Shown: positions 13,590-20,417 of the stretch, in pieces | How the letters are laid out: every line of letters begins with the position of its first letter | Position numbering within the stretch: the stretch's first letter is position 1 | Origin: a virus | Virus record (IMG/VR): IMGVR_UViG_3300035703_001565 | Span: 1 to 20,417 of that record | DNA length: 20,417 nt | Strand: one strand, 5' to 3' | Position numbers and translations under genes: made by a program | The notes under the pieces: model-generated | Told to the model about the DNA's origin: nothing | What the model saw: the letters and a program-made list of their open reading frames with translations, nothing else | Database searches by the model: none

Positions 13590-14404
13590 GTGCTTTGTTG
13601 GGATGATGAGTTTTCAGTTATTCGTCCAAGATAAGGATCATAATTCATGTGATCCTTAATATTAATAGTTGCTCCAAGTTGTTGCCAATAATTAAGTAAA
13701 GCATCATGAGGTGCTTTGTGAAAGATTCCCAAATGTTCGGGATGAATTGCAGATCCCATTTCTAAGTTATAAAGAAACAGAGGAATAGTATAAGTTTTGC
13801 CAGTTTCTAAAATAGTATCTTCAGAAACTGCTCTGGGTTTTACACCATTATCCAACTTAAACTTATCACCACGAACATGATGTTTCATTAGTTTTGCAGC
13901 ATGGTGTCTGCTTATCAAGTAAATCGCAGCAGAAAAATCATTGATGAATTTTAAATGCAATTTAACATGAATATCTCCTGTACAAATTGTTGTGAGTTGG
14001 ACACAATCCCAATCATAAGGAATTTCGGCAAAAAAGTCAGTCCAAGTAAAATTCCAATACCTTACAATATCAAAATTTACATCATCCTCAAGAATCAAAC
14101 AATAATCATCATTGCTGTTTTCATAAAAATGTTTGATTGCCTTAAGATGCGACATACAACATCCCAATTCATTTTGAGAGACATTATCAGGGATTCTACC
14201 TTTCAAATGACCAGAAACATCATCTATCCTTCCATCATATCCAGAAATACGTGTATGATTTTCAATTTCCCAGTGTTTAAACTGATTTTCCATATACTCA
14301 CGACGATGAGTATCTGCATCAAGGTTTAACCAGTAAACATGAGGAACTCCTTTAAGTTTGTATGCAGACTTATTCTTGTCCATCAGTAATTCTTGTCCAG
14401 TCAT
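13586..14404 (-). CDS. GT25-family glycosyltransferase
   Basis: This protein of up to 272 aa resembles LPS glycosyltransferases of family 25: an N-terminal VYWLNLDADTHRREYMENQF segment (the usual V-x-N-L-x-x-x-x-R-R), NELGCCMSHLKAIKHF (GCxxSH) and the LILEDDV metal/nucleotide-sugar motif near residue 125. These enzymes add galactose or related sugars to lipooligosaccharide or capsule. It is the last gene of the glycan operon. The ATG at 14404 overlaps the upstream GT11 gene by 35 nt; an ATG at 14383 would reduce this to 14 nt, closer to other junctions here. Neither has a strong ribosome-binding site. Confidence 0.85.
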   Translation of the reverse strand: MTGQELLMDKNKSAYKLKGVPHVYWLNLDADTHRREYMENQFKHWEIENHTRISGYDGRIDDVSGHLKGRIPDNVSQNELGCCMSHLKAIKHFYENSNDDYCLILEDDVNFDIVRYWNFTWTDFFAEIPYDWDCVQLTTICTGDIHVKLHLKFINDFSAAIYLISRHHAAKLMKHHVRGDKFKLDNGVKPRAVSEDTILETGKTYTIPLFLYNLEMGSAIHPEHLGIFHKAPHDALLNYWQQLGATINIKDHMNYDPYLGRITENSSSQQST

Positions 14405-15194
14405 CGGGAATTAAATCTTTAGTATTGTGGTTTTTTGTATATCCAGTTTTTCCAAACCATTGAACTGGAGCAATTACTTTTTTATTTTTATTAGCAGAAA
14501 GCCATGCGCCCCACCAAGAGTACGAAGAATTTGCAATAATAAAATCCTTACAGAGAGACATTAAGCAAAGATCTACTCTATTATCTGTATTTTCCGAAAT
14601 CAAGAATCTATCATCAGAAAATAATTTTTGCACTTTACACCATTCAGGATCATCAGAAAAAACGATCACATTGCGATTATCATCAAAATATTTTAGTGCC
14701 GCTTCATAATATAGAAGGGGTAGATTGAAATGATTTTCACTGTTTGTAATATAATCTGTTCTACGTACATGTAGTGCGATAGGATTATCAACAGACTCTA
14801 TCATCTCTTTGCATGGATTTAGAATTTCATCTTTAAATGTAAAATCTTCACGAATTTCATTTTCAATATGCTTGAAATATTTTTCAGTCTGAAAATATCC
14901 AATAAGACTAACATGATCGGGACACATAGTAAAAAGTTCTTCATCAAAATGAAAAAACCTTTCTTGCACTGAAGGTGCATGTCCATTATTAAGCAGTCCA
15001 ATGTTTACATTTAAATCAAATGCATCAAAAAGTTCTGTTCTGAGTTTGTTGCCAATACCATCATCAACTTCCTGAGAGTGATTTGGAATACAAAAATCAA
15101 CTCCATTATTTTTTGCAATACCTTTGAGTGATGCATACTGGAACATCTGATTGGCAAATCTTCCCATTCGCCCAAGTGCATTAAATCCTATCAT
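14370..15194 (-). CDS. GT11 alpha-1,2-fucosyltransferase-type glycosyltransferase (copy 2)
   Basis: This 274-aa protein has the GT11 hallmarks: N-terminal GRMGRFANQMFQYASLKGIA, motif I ALHVRRTDY (HxRRxD), VIVFSDDPEWC, and near the end FIIANSSYSWWGAWLS. GT11 enzymes transfer fucose (or a similar GDP-sugar-derived residue) to beta-galactosides; the actual donor is not visible and no GDP-fucose synthesis gene is in the window. It is a paralogue of the gene at 15994, sharing NQMFQYASLxGIAKN. The start overlaps the upstream GT gene by 4 nt. Confidence 0.9.
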   Translation of the reverse strand: MIGFNALGRMGRFANQMFQYASLKGIAKNNGVDFCIPNHSQEVDDGIGNKLRTELFDAFDLNVNIGLLNNGHAPSVQERFFHFDEELFTMCPDHVSLIGYFQTEKYFKHIENEIREDFTFKDEILNPCKEMIESVDNPIALHVRRTDYITNSENHFNLPLLYYEAALKYFDDNRNVIVFSDDPEWCKVQKLFSDDRFLISENTDNRVDLCLMSLCKDFIIANSSYSWWGAWLSANKNKKVIAPVQWFGKTGYTKNHNTKDLIPDDWTRITDGQE

Positions 15195-15997
15195 TTTAAT
15201 TGCTCTTTTCTTATTTTCAGATAATCCTGATTTTCATAATAACTCACCAATTTATTTTTGTCAAATGTTTTGATAGTATTCCATAGTTGCCAATTGTTGT
15301 TAAAATTTGGATTACTAAACCAAGAATTATGTGTTCTTGCATGTTCTAAATGATAAACATAATCATGAATCCTTTCTATTCTATTGCCAAGAACACTCAT
15401 ACGATAATAAAATTCATCATCTTCGCATCCCCAAGAAATAAAGTTTTCATTCATCATATATGAGTCAATATATTTTTGGCGATTAATAAATTGAGTCCAT
15501 CCAATGGTTGAATTTGATAGAGATTTATTTAAATCTAGGATGGATATGTCTAAAGATTCTACGAATTTCTCATATATTTCCATATTATATTCTGCTTTCC
15601 ATTGATAAATTCCACAACCATAAGGATACACTACGTCTGCTTGATCATTATCAATCAAATTATACGCAATAAAATAAGAGTCTAAGGGTAAGATGCAATC
15701 AGCATCATAATTTGCAACTACTTTTGTTTCTGATGCAACTATCAAATCATTTAAGACTTTACTTTTGCAAAACAAAGAGTCATTACTTTCTTCAAACAAA
15801 TAAGTTAGATTATCAATGTTTGCATACTTTTTAATTTCAGGAATAGCTCTGAATTTAAAAGTTTCTTTATCAGAAACTTCCTTAACTATAACTTTTGCTG
15901 GAATATGCCTTAATAGGTAAGAAACAGAAGATATAATATTACGCAATCTATCTTCTGTTTCAATTCTGGTTGGAATTAAAAAAGTTAAGTCCATCAT
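15191..15997 (-). CDS. GT2/GT7-like (galactosyltransferase-type) glycosyltransferase
   Basis: This 268-aa GT-A-fold enzyme has a DxD motif in VVANYDADCILPL (near residue 96) and the Glyco_transf_7C-like signature FISWGCEDDEFYYRM (near residue 185), found in N-acetylgalactosaminyl/galactosyltransferases and predicted capsule glycosyltransferases. It begins MMDLTFLIPTRIETEDRLRN; either of the first two Met codons could be used. It lies between two GT11 paralogues with 4-nt overlaps on both sides. Donor and acceptor cannot be inferred. Confidence 0.85.
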   Translation of the reverse strand: MMDLTFLIPTRIETEDRLRNIISSVSYLLRHIPAKVIVKEVSDKETFKFRAIPEIKKYANIDNLTYLFEESNDSLFCKSKVLNDLIVASETKVVANYDADCILPLDSYFIAYNLIDNDQADVVYPYGCGIYQWKAEYNMEIYEKFVESLDISILDLNKSLSNSTIGWTQFINRQKYIDSYMMNENFISWGCEDDEFYYRMSVLGNRIERIHDYVYHLEHARTHNSWFSNPNFNNNWQLWNTIKTFDKNKLVSYYENQDYLKIRKEQLK

Positions 15998-16857
15998 ACT
16001 CTAACAACCTCACGATTAACTTTTAATGTTCTAGGAAAATAATATCCAGATGTATCTAGATGACTTAAAGCGACACCAAACCAAGGATCTGGAATATAGA
16101 CTTTTTTATCTTTACTATTTCCAAGATATGCCATCCACCAAGAGAATGTACTATTAGCAATAATAAAATCAGAACAAGAGGAACCTAGGCACATATCATG
16201 ATGTGCTTTTTCATTTTCTTCCCTTTCTTCATCATTAAATATAAAATTACTTCCAACAAAAATTTTCTTACACCACTCAATGTCATCAGATATTACAATA
16301 AACTGGCGATCTTTGCCTAGATCTTCAATACAATCAAAATAATATTTTTCATTGCAAATTGCATGGTAATCTTGAACTCTAATAAAATCTTTTCCTCTTC
16401 TAATGTTTAAACAAACGGGATTATCTGCATTATGTTTTTTATGAAAAGCATCTGCGGTTTCTAGATACTTTTCTTTAAATACAAAATCTTTTCTTATTTC
16501 TTTCTCTGCATTTTCGAAATACTTATAACTTTCAAAGTGTCCATATAGACTTGCATTATCTGGGCATTCATTAAATAATTCTTCACAAAATTCATGCTGA
16601 TGAACATCTATCTCATATCCATCAACTAAACCAAATCTACCATTTAGATGATTAAGTTCAAACAAGTGTTGTAAGTGATGATTTACAGTAACAATTTCAT
16701 CGCCAACATGTTTATGAAACCATTTTGCCTCAGAATGATCTGGGATACAATGTTCGTATCCCATATTCTTTGCAATTCCAACTAAAGAAGCATACTGAAA
16801 CATTTGGTTACCAAGTCTACCCTTGGTTCCCAGTTTATTCATTCCTATCATACTCAA
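15994..16857 (-). CDS. GT11-type glycosyltransferase (copy 1, altered motif I)
   Basis: This 287-aa protein is recognisable by GRLGNQMFQYASLVGIAKNM at the N-terminus, FIVISDDIEWCKKIF in the middle and FIIANSTFSWWMAYLG near the C-terminus, all shared with the GT11 gene at 14370. The usual HxRRxD motif reads NIRRGKDF here, with His replaced by Asn and one extra residue before the Asp, so donor specificity or activity may differ. It has a longer middle region than its paralogue. The start overlaps the cupin gene by 4 nt. Confidence 0.87.
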   Translation of the reverse strand: MSMIGMNKLGTKGRLGNQMFQYASLVGIAKNMGYEHCIPDHSEAKWFHKHVGDEIVTVNHHLQHLFELNHLNGRFGLVDGYEIDVHQHEFCEELFNECPDNASLYGHFESYKYFENAEKEIRKDFVFKEKYLETADAFHKKHNADNPVCLNIRRGKDFIRVQDYHAICNEKYYFDCIEDLGKDRQFIVISDDIEWCKKIFVGSNFIFNDEEREENEKAHHDMCLGSSCSDFIIANSTFSWWMAYLGNSKDKKVYIPDPWFGVALSHLDTSGYYFPRTLKVNREVVRV

Positions 16858-17207
16858 TCACCCTTTTCAATTCTATAACTATCTTCATCAAAATGCTTGG
16901 TTGAAAATTCAAACAACTCAGTATCCTCCAGGGCAATCATTTGATGTCTTAATCCACGATAGATATGAAACTTGTCTCCTGGGTTTAGAATAATCTCAAG
17001 AGCATATTTTAATTCGTCCTCATCACTATACTTTAAAAGTATTTTACCGGATTGAATGTAAAAAGTTTCATCTTTAAGTTTATGATAATGCCATGAACAC
17101 CTTCTATCCTTTACAAAGTAAAGAACTTTTCCACAATACTCATCACAATTTACTATCCACTTTTCAAATCCCCAACCCTTGGGAACAAATTTAATTGAAG
17201 AACTCAT
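16854..17207 (-). CDS. Cupin-fold protein, sugar-phosphate isomerase/epimerase-like
   Basis: With the ATG at 17207 the product is 117 aa (MSSSIKFVPKGWGFEKWIVN). The cupin metal site is visible: H40 and H42 (WHYHKLKDET), E47 and H88 (RGLRHQMIAL), with NPGDKFHI between. It is a single cupin domain like the C-terminal domain of type II mannose-6-phosphate isomerases or small sugar-modifying cupins. The frame extends to 17258, but the later ATG gives a 17-nt overlap with the HAD gene, the same as the junction upstream. It is likely to act on a sugar or sugar-nucleotide intermediate of the operon; the substrate is unknown. Confidence 0.75.
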   Translation of the reverse strand: MSSSIKFVPKGWGFEKWIVNCDEYCGKVLYFVKDRRCSWHYHKLKDETFYIQSGKILLKYSDEDELKYALEIILNPGDKFHIYRGLRHQMIALEDTELFEFSTKHFDEDSYRIEKGD

Positions 17208-17511
17208 TTGCATTAATTCCCTTATCATCAATGTAATAATCACCAGAGGGTTTTCCAAGCATTAGTTTGTGATATTTACATCCCCACTCATCTAATTGAT
17301 TTGTGGTTAGTTCATAAAACATTTTTCTTGCTAGGTCTGCATTGTCTCCATAGCGACCCATTCCTCTAGCTGTTAGATATACGATTGTATGTCCTTCATC
17401 GTATAGTTTATTTATTTTTTCAATATGAGAAGGAATTGATGTTGCTTCTTCATAGTTTCCATTAGAAACAGGAGTGCAAATAGTTCCGTCAATATCAACA
17501 ATATACTTCAT
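17191..17511 (-). CDS. Small HAD-superfamily phosphatase
   Basis: The start at ATG 17511 gives about 106 aa beginning MKYIVDIDGTICTP. The DxDGT nucleophile motif (D6 and D8) is followed by IVYLTARGMG (motif II Thr) and GKPSGDYYIDDKGI (motif III Lys and motif IV Asp pair). It is short for GmhB (about 190 aa) and closer to the small capsule-biosynthesis phosphatases of the EcbF/BcbF type. Its position directly after the HldE-type nucleotidyltransferase gene (17-nt overlap) suggests it may supply the phosphatase step of heptose activation. That is inference; another sugar phosphate is possible. The frame extends to 17550, but that start would lie deeper in the upstream gene. Confidence 0.8.
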   Translation of the reverse strand: MKYIVDIDGTICTPVSNGNYEEATSIPSHIEKINKLYDEGHTIVYLTARGMGRYGDNADLARKMFYELTTNQLDEWGCKYHKLMLGKPSGDYYIDDKGINANEFFN

Positions 17512-17899
17512 GAATTTTCTCAATAATTTTTGTAGTAGAATAATTACCAACGCGATTAAAGAATCTTACTTCTTTAGCAAATTGTCTTCCAACAACTTCT
17601 CCAGTTTTCCAATCACTACCAACCATAAGAATGTCGGGAGAATATAATTCAATAAGATCTTCAAGTTCGCTTTTACTTCCAAATGAAAGAACAACATCAA
17701 TATATTTTATTGATTCTAGCATAAATTTTCGAAAATACAATGAATTGATAGGTCTAGAGTTTCCTTTGTCATTTTTCACTTTTTCATCAGTATCAATACC
17801 AACTACCAACCTATCTCCAAGAGACTTGGCAACCTTAAACAATTCAATATGTCCCGGATGAAGAACATCAAAGCAACCATTTACCCATACTGTTTTCAT
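17495..17899 (-). CDS. hldE: Heptose-1-phosphate nucleotidyltransferase (HldE C-terminal domain type)
   Basis: This 134-aa protein is a complete RfaE domain II-type nucleotidyltransferase: WVNGCFDVLHPGHIELFKVA (HxGH, H14 and H17), GDRLVVGIDTDEKVK, SRPINSLYFRKFML and YSTTKIIEKI at the end, as in the C-terminal half of HldE. It is expected to join D-glycero-beta-D-manno-heptose 1-phosphate to AMP, giving ADP-heptose. The kinase half is a separate gene two positions upstream, so the E. coli-type fusion is split here with the epimerase between. The TagD-type cytidylyltransferase alternative is less likely because of the RfaE-like C-terminus. Confidence 0.85.
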   Translation of the reverse strand: MKTVWVNGCFDVLHPGHIELFKVAKSLGDRLVVGIDTDEKVKNDKGNSRPINSLYFRKFMLESIKYIDVVLSFGSKSELEDLIELYSPDILMVGSDWKTGEVVGRQFAKEVRFFNRVGNYSTTKIIEKIHEVYC

Positions 17900-18684
17900 T
17901 TCAAGTAATCCTCCACAGTCATAAATTTATAATCATCCCATTCTTTTTTAGCACACGTATAATCTTGATATTTACCTTTTAAGTGGTCTGGAAATGGAAT
18001 GTATTCTATTTCACCGTTATACTTTTTCACAACAGAGTCTGCAACATGCTGGAAACTTACAGGATTACTTGTGCCTAGATCATAAATGCCAGATTTTTTA
18101 TTGTTATTAAGGACAAGTTCAACAATATCATTAACACAAATGAAATCCCTAAAAAATTTATCAGAACCTTTAAAAAGTTTTAGTTTACCAGTTTCTTGAA
18201 TTTGTTTTGAAAACTTACTTACGGGACTAGATTGATCCCCTTTATGTTCTTCTCCTTCACCATACACATTAAAATATCGAAATCCCTGAATCAAAGGAAA
18301 TTCATTCATATGGTCTTGCACCCAGTAATCTATTGTAATCTTTGATAGTGCGTAATAATTAAGTGGATTAATGATTCCCTGCTCATTTCCATACACAGAC
18401 GCCGAAGATGCATACTTAACAGGAATATTATATTTTGCTGCTTGAGAAAATAACCACTCAGTAAAATCAATATTATGAGTAAAGATTGACTTCAAATTAG
18501 TCTCTGTAGTTGAAGATAATGCTCCCTGATGAAGAATTAACTCTACTTTATCCCAATCACGAAAATAACTTCTCCAATGCCAACTATTATTTTTTTCTAC
18601 TTCAACAACTTCTTTTCCTAATGTTTTAAGTTTGTTCAAAAACTTTTTTCCAATGAATCCCTGCGAACCGGTCAATACAATCAT
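17896..18684 (-). CDS. hldD: ADP-heptose 6-epimerase-like SDR (HldD type)
   Basis: This 262-aa extended SDR has the Rossmann motif GSQGFIG (residues 6-12), the catalytic YASSASVYG Ser, Y111 and K115 (NYYALSKI) and the substrate-side GFRYFNVYGEGEEHKGDQSS motif, which closely resembles HldD/RfaD. HldD converts ADP-D-glycero-D-manno-heptose to the L-glycero form. It is somewhat shorter than the usual 310 aa. It lies between the kinase and nucleotidyltransferase genes, with 4-nt overlaps, which strongly supports the heptose assignment. Confidence 0.85.
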   Translation of the reverse strand: MIVLTGSQGFIGKKFLNKLKTLGKEVVEVEKNNSWHWRSYFRDWDKVELILHQGALSSTTETNLKSIFTHNIDFTEWLFSQAAKYNIPVKYASSASVYGNEQGIINPLNYYALSKITIDYWVQDHMNEFPLIQGFRYFNVYGEGEEHKGDQSSPVSKFSKQIQETGKLKLFKGSDKFFRDFICVNDIVELVLNNNKKSGIYDLGTSNPVSFQHVADSVVKKYNGEIEYIPFPDHLKGKYQDYTCAKKEWDDYKFMTVEDYLK

Positions 18685-19409
18685 ATAATTGTTACTCCTT
18701 TCTGCTTTACAACCCTAGATGCACATTCATTTGCAAATTTAATACTCTCAACTATATTCTTTGTTTCGTAGTACTTAACAACAAGTGCTGCCATAAAAGA
18801 ATCACCAGCACCTGATACATCTTTTACTTCAACTTTTTTAACAGGATATCTGGTTCCTCTATATTCACATCCATTTGATCCCATAGTATGAATGATTTTA
18901 TCTTTTAAAATATCAGTCAATTTACTTTCAGAATTTTTATATTCATAATCATTAATTTTAATAAAAGCAGCACCATCAGCCCAAGATCCAAGAATTTTTT
19001 TAGTGTCAATAAAGACATTGGAATGATTAGAGCATATTTGTTTAATATCATTTTCAGATAAAAATCCTTTATCATAATCAGAAATTACAATAATTTCGTG
19101 ATCATAATCAATTAATGACAAATCAATTTTAGGAATTTTCTGTGTTGTGTCTACACGAAAAAATGTATGATTACTAGACTCGTGGACATATCTAGTCTTT
19201 GTAATTTCATACCAATTATCATTAGTAATGATATTACAATCTCTAATTAAACTTTGAATGTTTCTTTGAACATTCTTTGCCATACCAGGATTTTCGGATT
19301 GATCTTTAATATTCAGAACAGGAACAGGAACATCTGGACAGAGACGAAGTGCATCGCAGTACACAAAAACATCTCTAGAACTCTCACCTATAACTAATAT
19401 TTTTTTCAC
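18681..19409 (-). CDS. hldE: PfkB-family heptose-7-phosphate kinase (HldE N-terminal domain type)
   Basis: This 242-aa ribokinase-fold protein starts ILVIGESSRDVFVYCDALRL, aligning to the HldE opening VVGDVMLDRY, with a divergent GGAANVA motif (ENPGMAKNV). The active-site SGAGDSFMAALV (catalytic Asp) lies near residue 205. It should phosphorylate D-glycero-D-manno-heptose 7-phosphate at C1. It is about 70 residues shorter than typical RfaE domain I, with losses in the middle, so activity should be tested rather than assumed. The gene overlaps both neighbours by 4 nt. Confidence 0.82.
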   Translation of the reverse strand: MKKILVIGESSRDVFVYCDALRLCPDVPVPVLNIKDQSENPGMAKNVQRNIQSLIRDCNIITNDNWYEITKTRYVHESSNHTFFRVDTTQKIPKIDLSLIDYDHEIIVISDYDKGFLSENDIKQICSNHSNVFIDTKKILGSWADGAAFIKINDYEYKNSESKLTDILKDKIIHTMGSNGCEYRGTRYPVKKVEVKDVSGAGDSFMAALVVKYYETKNIVESIKFANECASRVVKQKGVTII

Positions 19410-20254
19410 GACTCACCAATGTAAGGTTTATAGAAGTGCATAATATCCTCCGGAGAATGAGGTAGAAAATAACAATAAAGATAACCAGGATTATTTTTCA
19501 AGTTACTTTTAATATTTTTATCATGTGTTTTCATATATATTTTTTCTTTAGATAGTCTTTTTGAAGCCAAAATACCACAAAAAGAATCGCATCCTGCATA
19601 ATAATCGCAATATGCAACTAAGTCAACAATTAGTTTTATATCTGGATTTACAAGAAGTTCAAAGTTTGATAAAGGAACGTGAATATCATGGTCAGATATG
19701 ACTACAACATTTTTTCTTGTTCTATTTGAAAGGTCTTCTACAAAATTCCAATCACTGGAATCTATGGTAGCAATATCATTTCTAGGTCTTGTGGACGTTG
19801 GATAATGAAAAAGAATATAGTCACTGTAAGGAGGTTCCTTTGCATTTCTAATAAAAGAAGAACCAAAATAAAATTGTTCAATATTTACTTTGGATTTTAC
19901 ATCATTACAAACATGAAAAAATCTTTCCATTACATTGATAACTTGGACCTCTTCATTTTGAATTCCAAACAGTTTTAATCCTACTTCAAAGTTAGGATGA
20001 AAATCGGGTCTAAAATGCCAAAAAGGCACAGCAACAGGATCAAGTGTTGCCATTGCCTTTTTACCTTTTTCATCATTTATCTCATGATGATTCTTTAAAT
20101 TTGGATACTCTGGATTATTCTCAAAAAGAGGAATTAAATTTGAACCAAATCTAGAAGCCCAATAAATTTCAGTAATACTTTCCTTTTCTTCAGGTGACAT
20201 GACAGCATCAAGTGCCATCATGTCACCAATTCCTGTTGAAATATATGTTTTCAT
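19406..20254 (-). CDS. GT9-like glycosyltransferase (heptosyltransferase-type), tentative
   Basis: This 282-aa protein begins MKTYISTGIGDMMALDAVMS, a GxGD loop as in GT-B heptosyltransferases. Its C-terminal part has FHYPTSTRPRND, VVVISDHD and LIVDLVAYCDYYAGCDSFCGILASKRL, comparable to the GT9 acceptor-side pattern (A-x-x-D-x-x-x-x-x-D-S-x-x-x-x-x-A). A heptosyltransferase beside genes for making ADP-heptose is a logical partner. The similarity is weak by eye and other GT-B enzymes remain possible. It shares one base with the preceding stop (TGATG) and overlaps the kinase gene by 4 nt. Confidence 0.6.
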   Translation of the reverse strand: MKTYISTGIGDMMALDAVMSPEEKESITEIYWASRFGSNLIPLFENNPEYPNLKNHHEINDEKGKKAMATLDPVAVPFWHFRPDFHPNFEVGLKLFGIQNEEVQVINVMERFFHVCNDVKSKVNIEQFYFGSSFIRNAKEPPYSDYILFHYPTSTRPRNDIATIDSSDWNFVEDLSNRTRKNVVVISDHDIHVPLSNFELLVNPDIKLIVDLVAYCDYYAGCDSFCGILASKRLSKEKIYMKTHDKNIKSNLKNNPGYLYCYFLPHSPEDIMHFYKPYIGES

Positions 20255-20417
20255 CAGTGGAATTTTTTATGTTCAACTATCATTACAGGCCCATCACTGT
20301 CCTTAGCATATCTATACATATCCAATGCTTCTTCTGGAGTTTGTGGATCTAGAACAGGGAAGTCTACCAGTTCTTGGAAAACTTTTGTGAAGTCCTGAGA
20401 GTGAGTAGGGCCAGAAT
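20254..20417 (-). CDS. Thiamine-diphosphate enzyme, E1-beta/transketolase-like (C-terminal end only)
   Basis: The frame enters from the right edge and ends at TGA 20254-20256. The 53 visible residues contain SGPTHSQDF, VLDPQTPEEALDMYRYAKDS and GPVMIVEHKKFH. This is the pattern of the pyrimidine-binding domain of 2-oxoacid dehydrogenase E1-beta subunits and transketolase-like proteins (GxxHSQ, then P-x-T-P-x-x-A, then P-V-x-x-x-E-H). It ends about where the Pyr domain ends, so it lacks the transketolase C-terminal domain. It is likely an enzyme making or modifying a sugar or keto-acid precursor for the glycan operon, perhaps with a partner subunit upstream. The rest of the gene is not in the window. 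Confidence 0.65.
   Translation of the reverse strand, partial: SGPTHSQDFTKVFQELVDFPVLDPQTPEEALDMYRYAKDSDGPVMIVEHKKFH

Noticed and set aside
13955-14329. 124-aa plus-strand frame opposite the GT25 gene
   Set aside because: The minus-strand frame has clear GT25 motifs; the plus frame has none.

Overview
The window reads as part of a T4-like cyanomyovirus genome infecting marine Prochlorococcus or Synechococcus. The reasons are: phage structural and lysis genes (a large virion-type protein, a GH24 lysozyme, small membrane proteins); an exact T4-type late promoter TATAAATA; tightly packed genes with 1-, 4- or 17-nt overlaps; low GC; and cyanobacterial-type auxiliary genes (high-light-inducible proteins, plant-type ferredoxin, PstS, an SLH-bearing cyanobacterial porin). 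No tRNA, IS element, CRISPR array or gene-free stretch over 300 bases was found. Apart from four plus-strand genes at about 3.1-5.3 kb, everything is on the minus strand.

Layout. 1-2485 (-): C-terminally incomplete large structural protein. 2498-3049 (-): Fe(II)/2OG oxygenase. 3130-5336 (+): two related secreted beta-rich proteins, a third exported protein and a proline-rich membrane protein, with a possible overprinted membrane ORF at 3969-4145. 5325-9253 (-): a late operon starting at a TATAAATA promoter. In transcription order it encodes a C39-like cysteine peptidase, a 45-aa protein, a GH24 lysozyme, a holin candidate, a 40-aa lysine-rich protein, 58- and 66-aa proteins, an exported HExxH metalloprotease, two small membrane proteins, a staphylococcal-nuclease homologue and another small membrane protein.

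9320-10794 (-): a photoprotection/redox cassette: Hlip, 28-aa membrane peptide, ferredoxin, 76-aa unknown, mini-Hlip, peroxiredoxin, ending at a strong terminator. 10908-11870 (-): pstS behind a clear Pho-box-like promoter. 12016-13482 (-): an outer-membrane porin with its own sigma70-like promoter and terminator. Together the porin, PstS and redox genes look designed to keep the host's phosphate supply and photosynthetic electron transport going during infection.

13586-20417 (-): one AT-rich operon for surface-glycan synthesis. In order of transcription: the end of a thiamine-diphosphate enzyme, a GT9-like glycosyltransferase, HldE-type heptose kinase, HldD-type epimerase, HldE-type nucleotidyltransferase, a small HAD phosphatase, a cupin, two GT11 (fucosyltransferase-type) enzymes flanking a GT2/GT7-like enzyme, and a GT25 enzyme. 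This is most of an ADP-heptose pathway plus transferases.

All functions are inferred from visible motifs and remembered family features; no database search was run.
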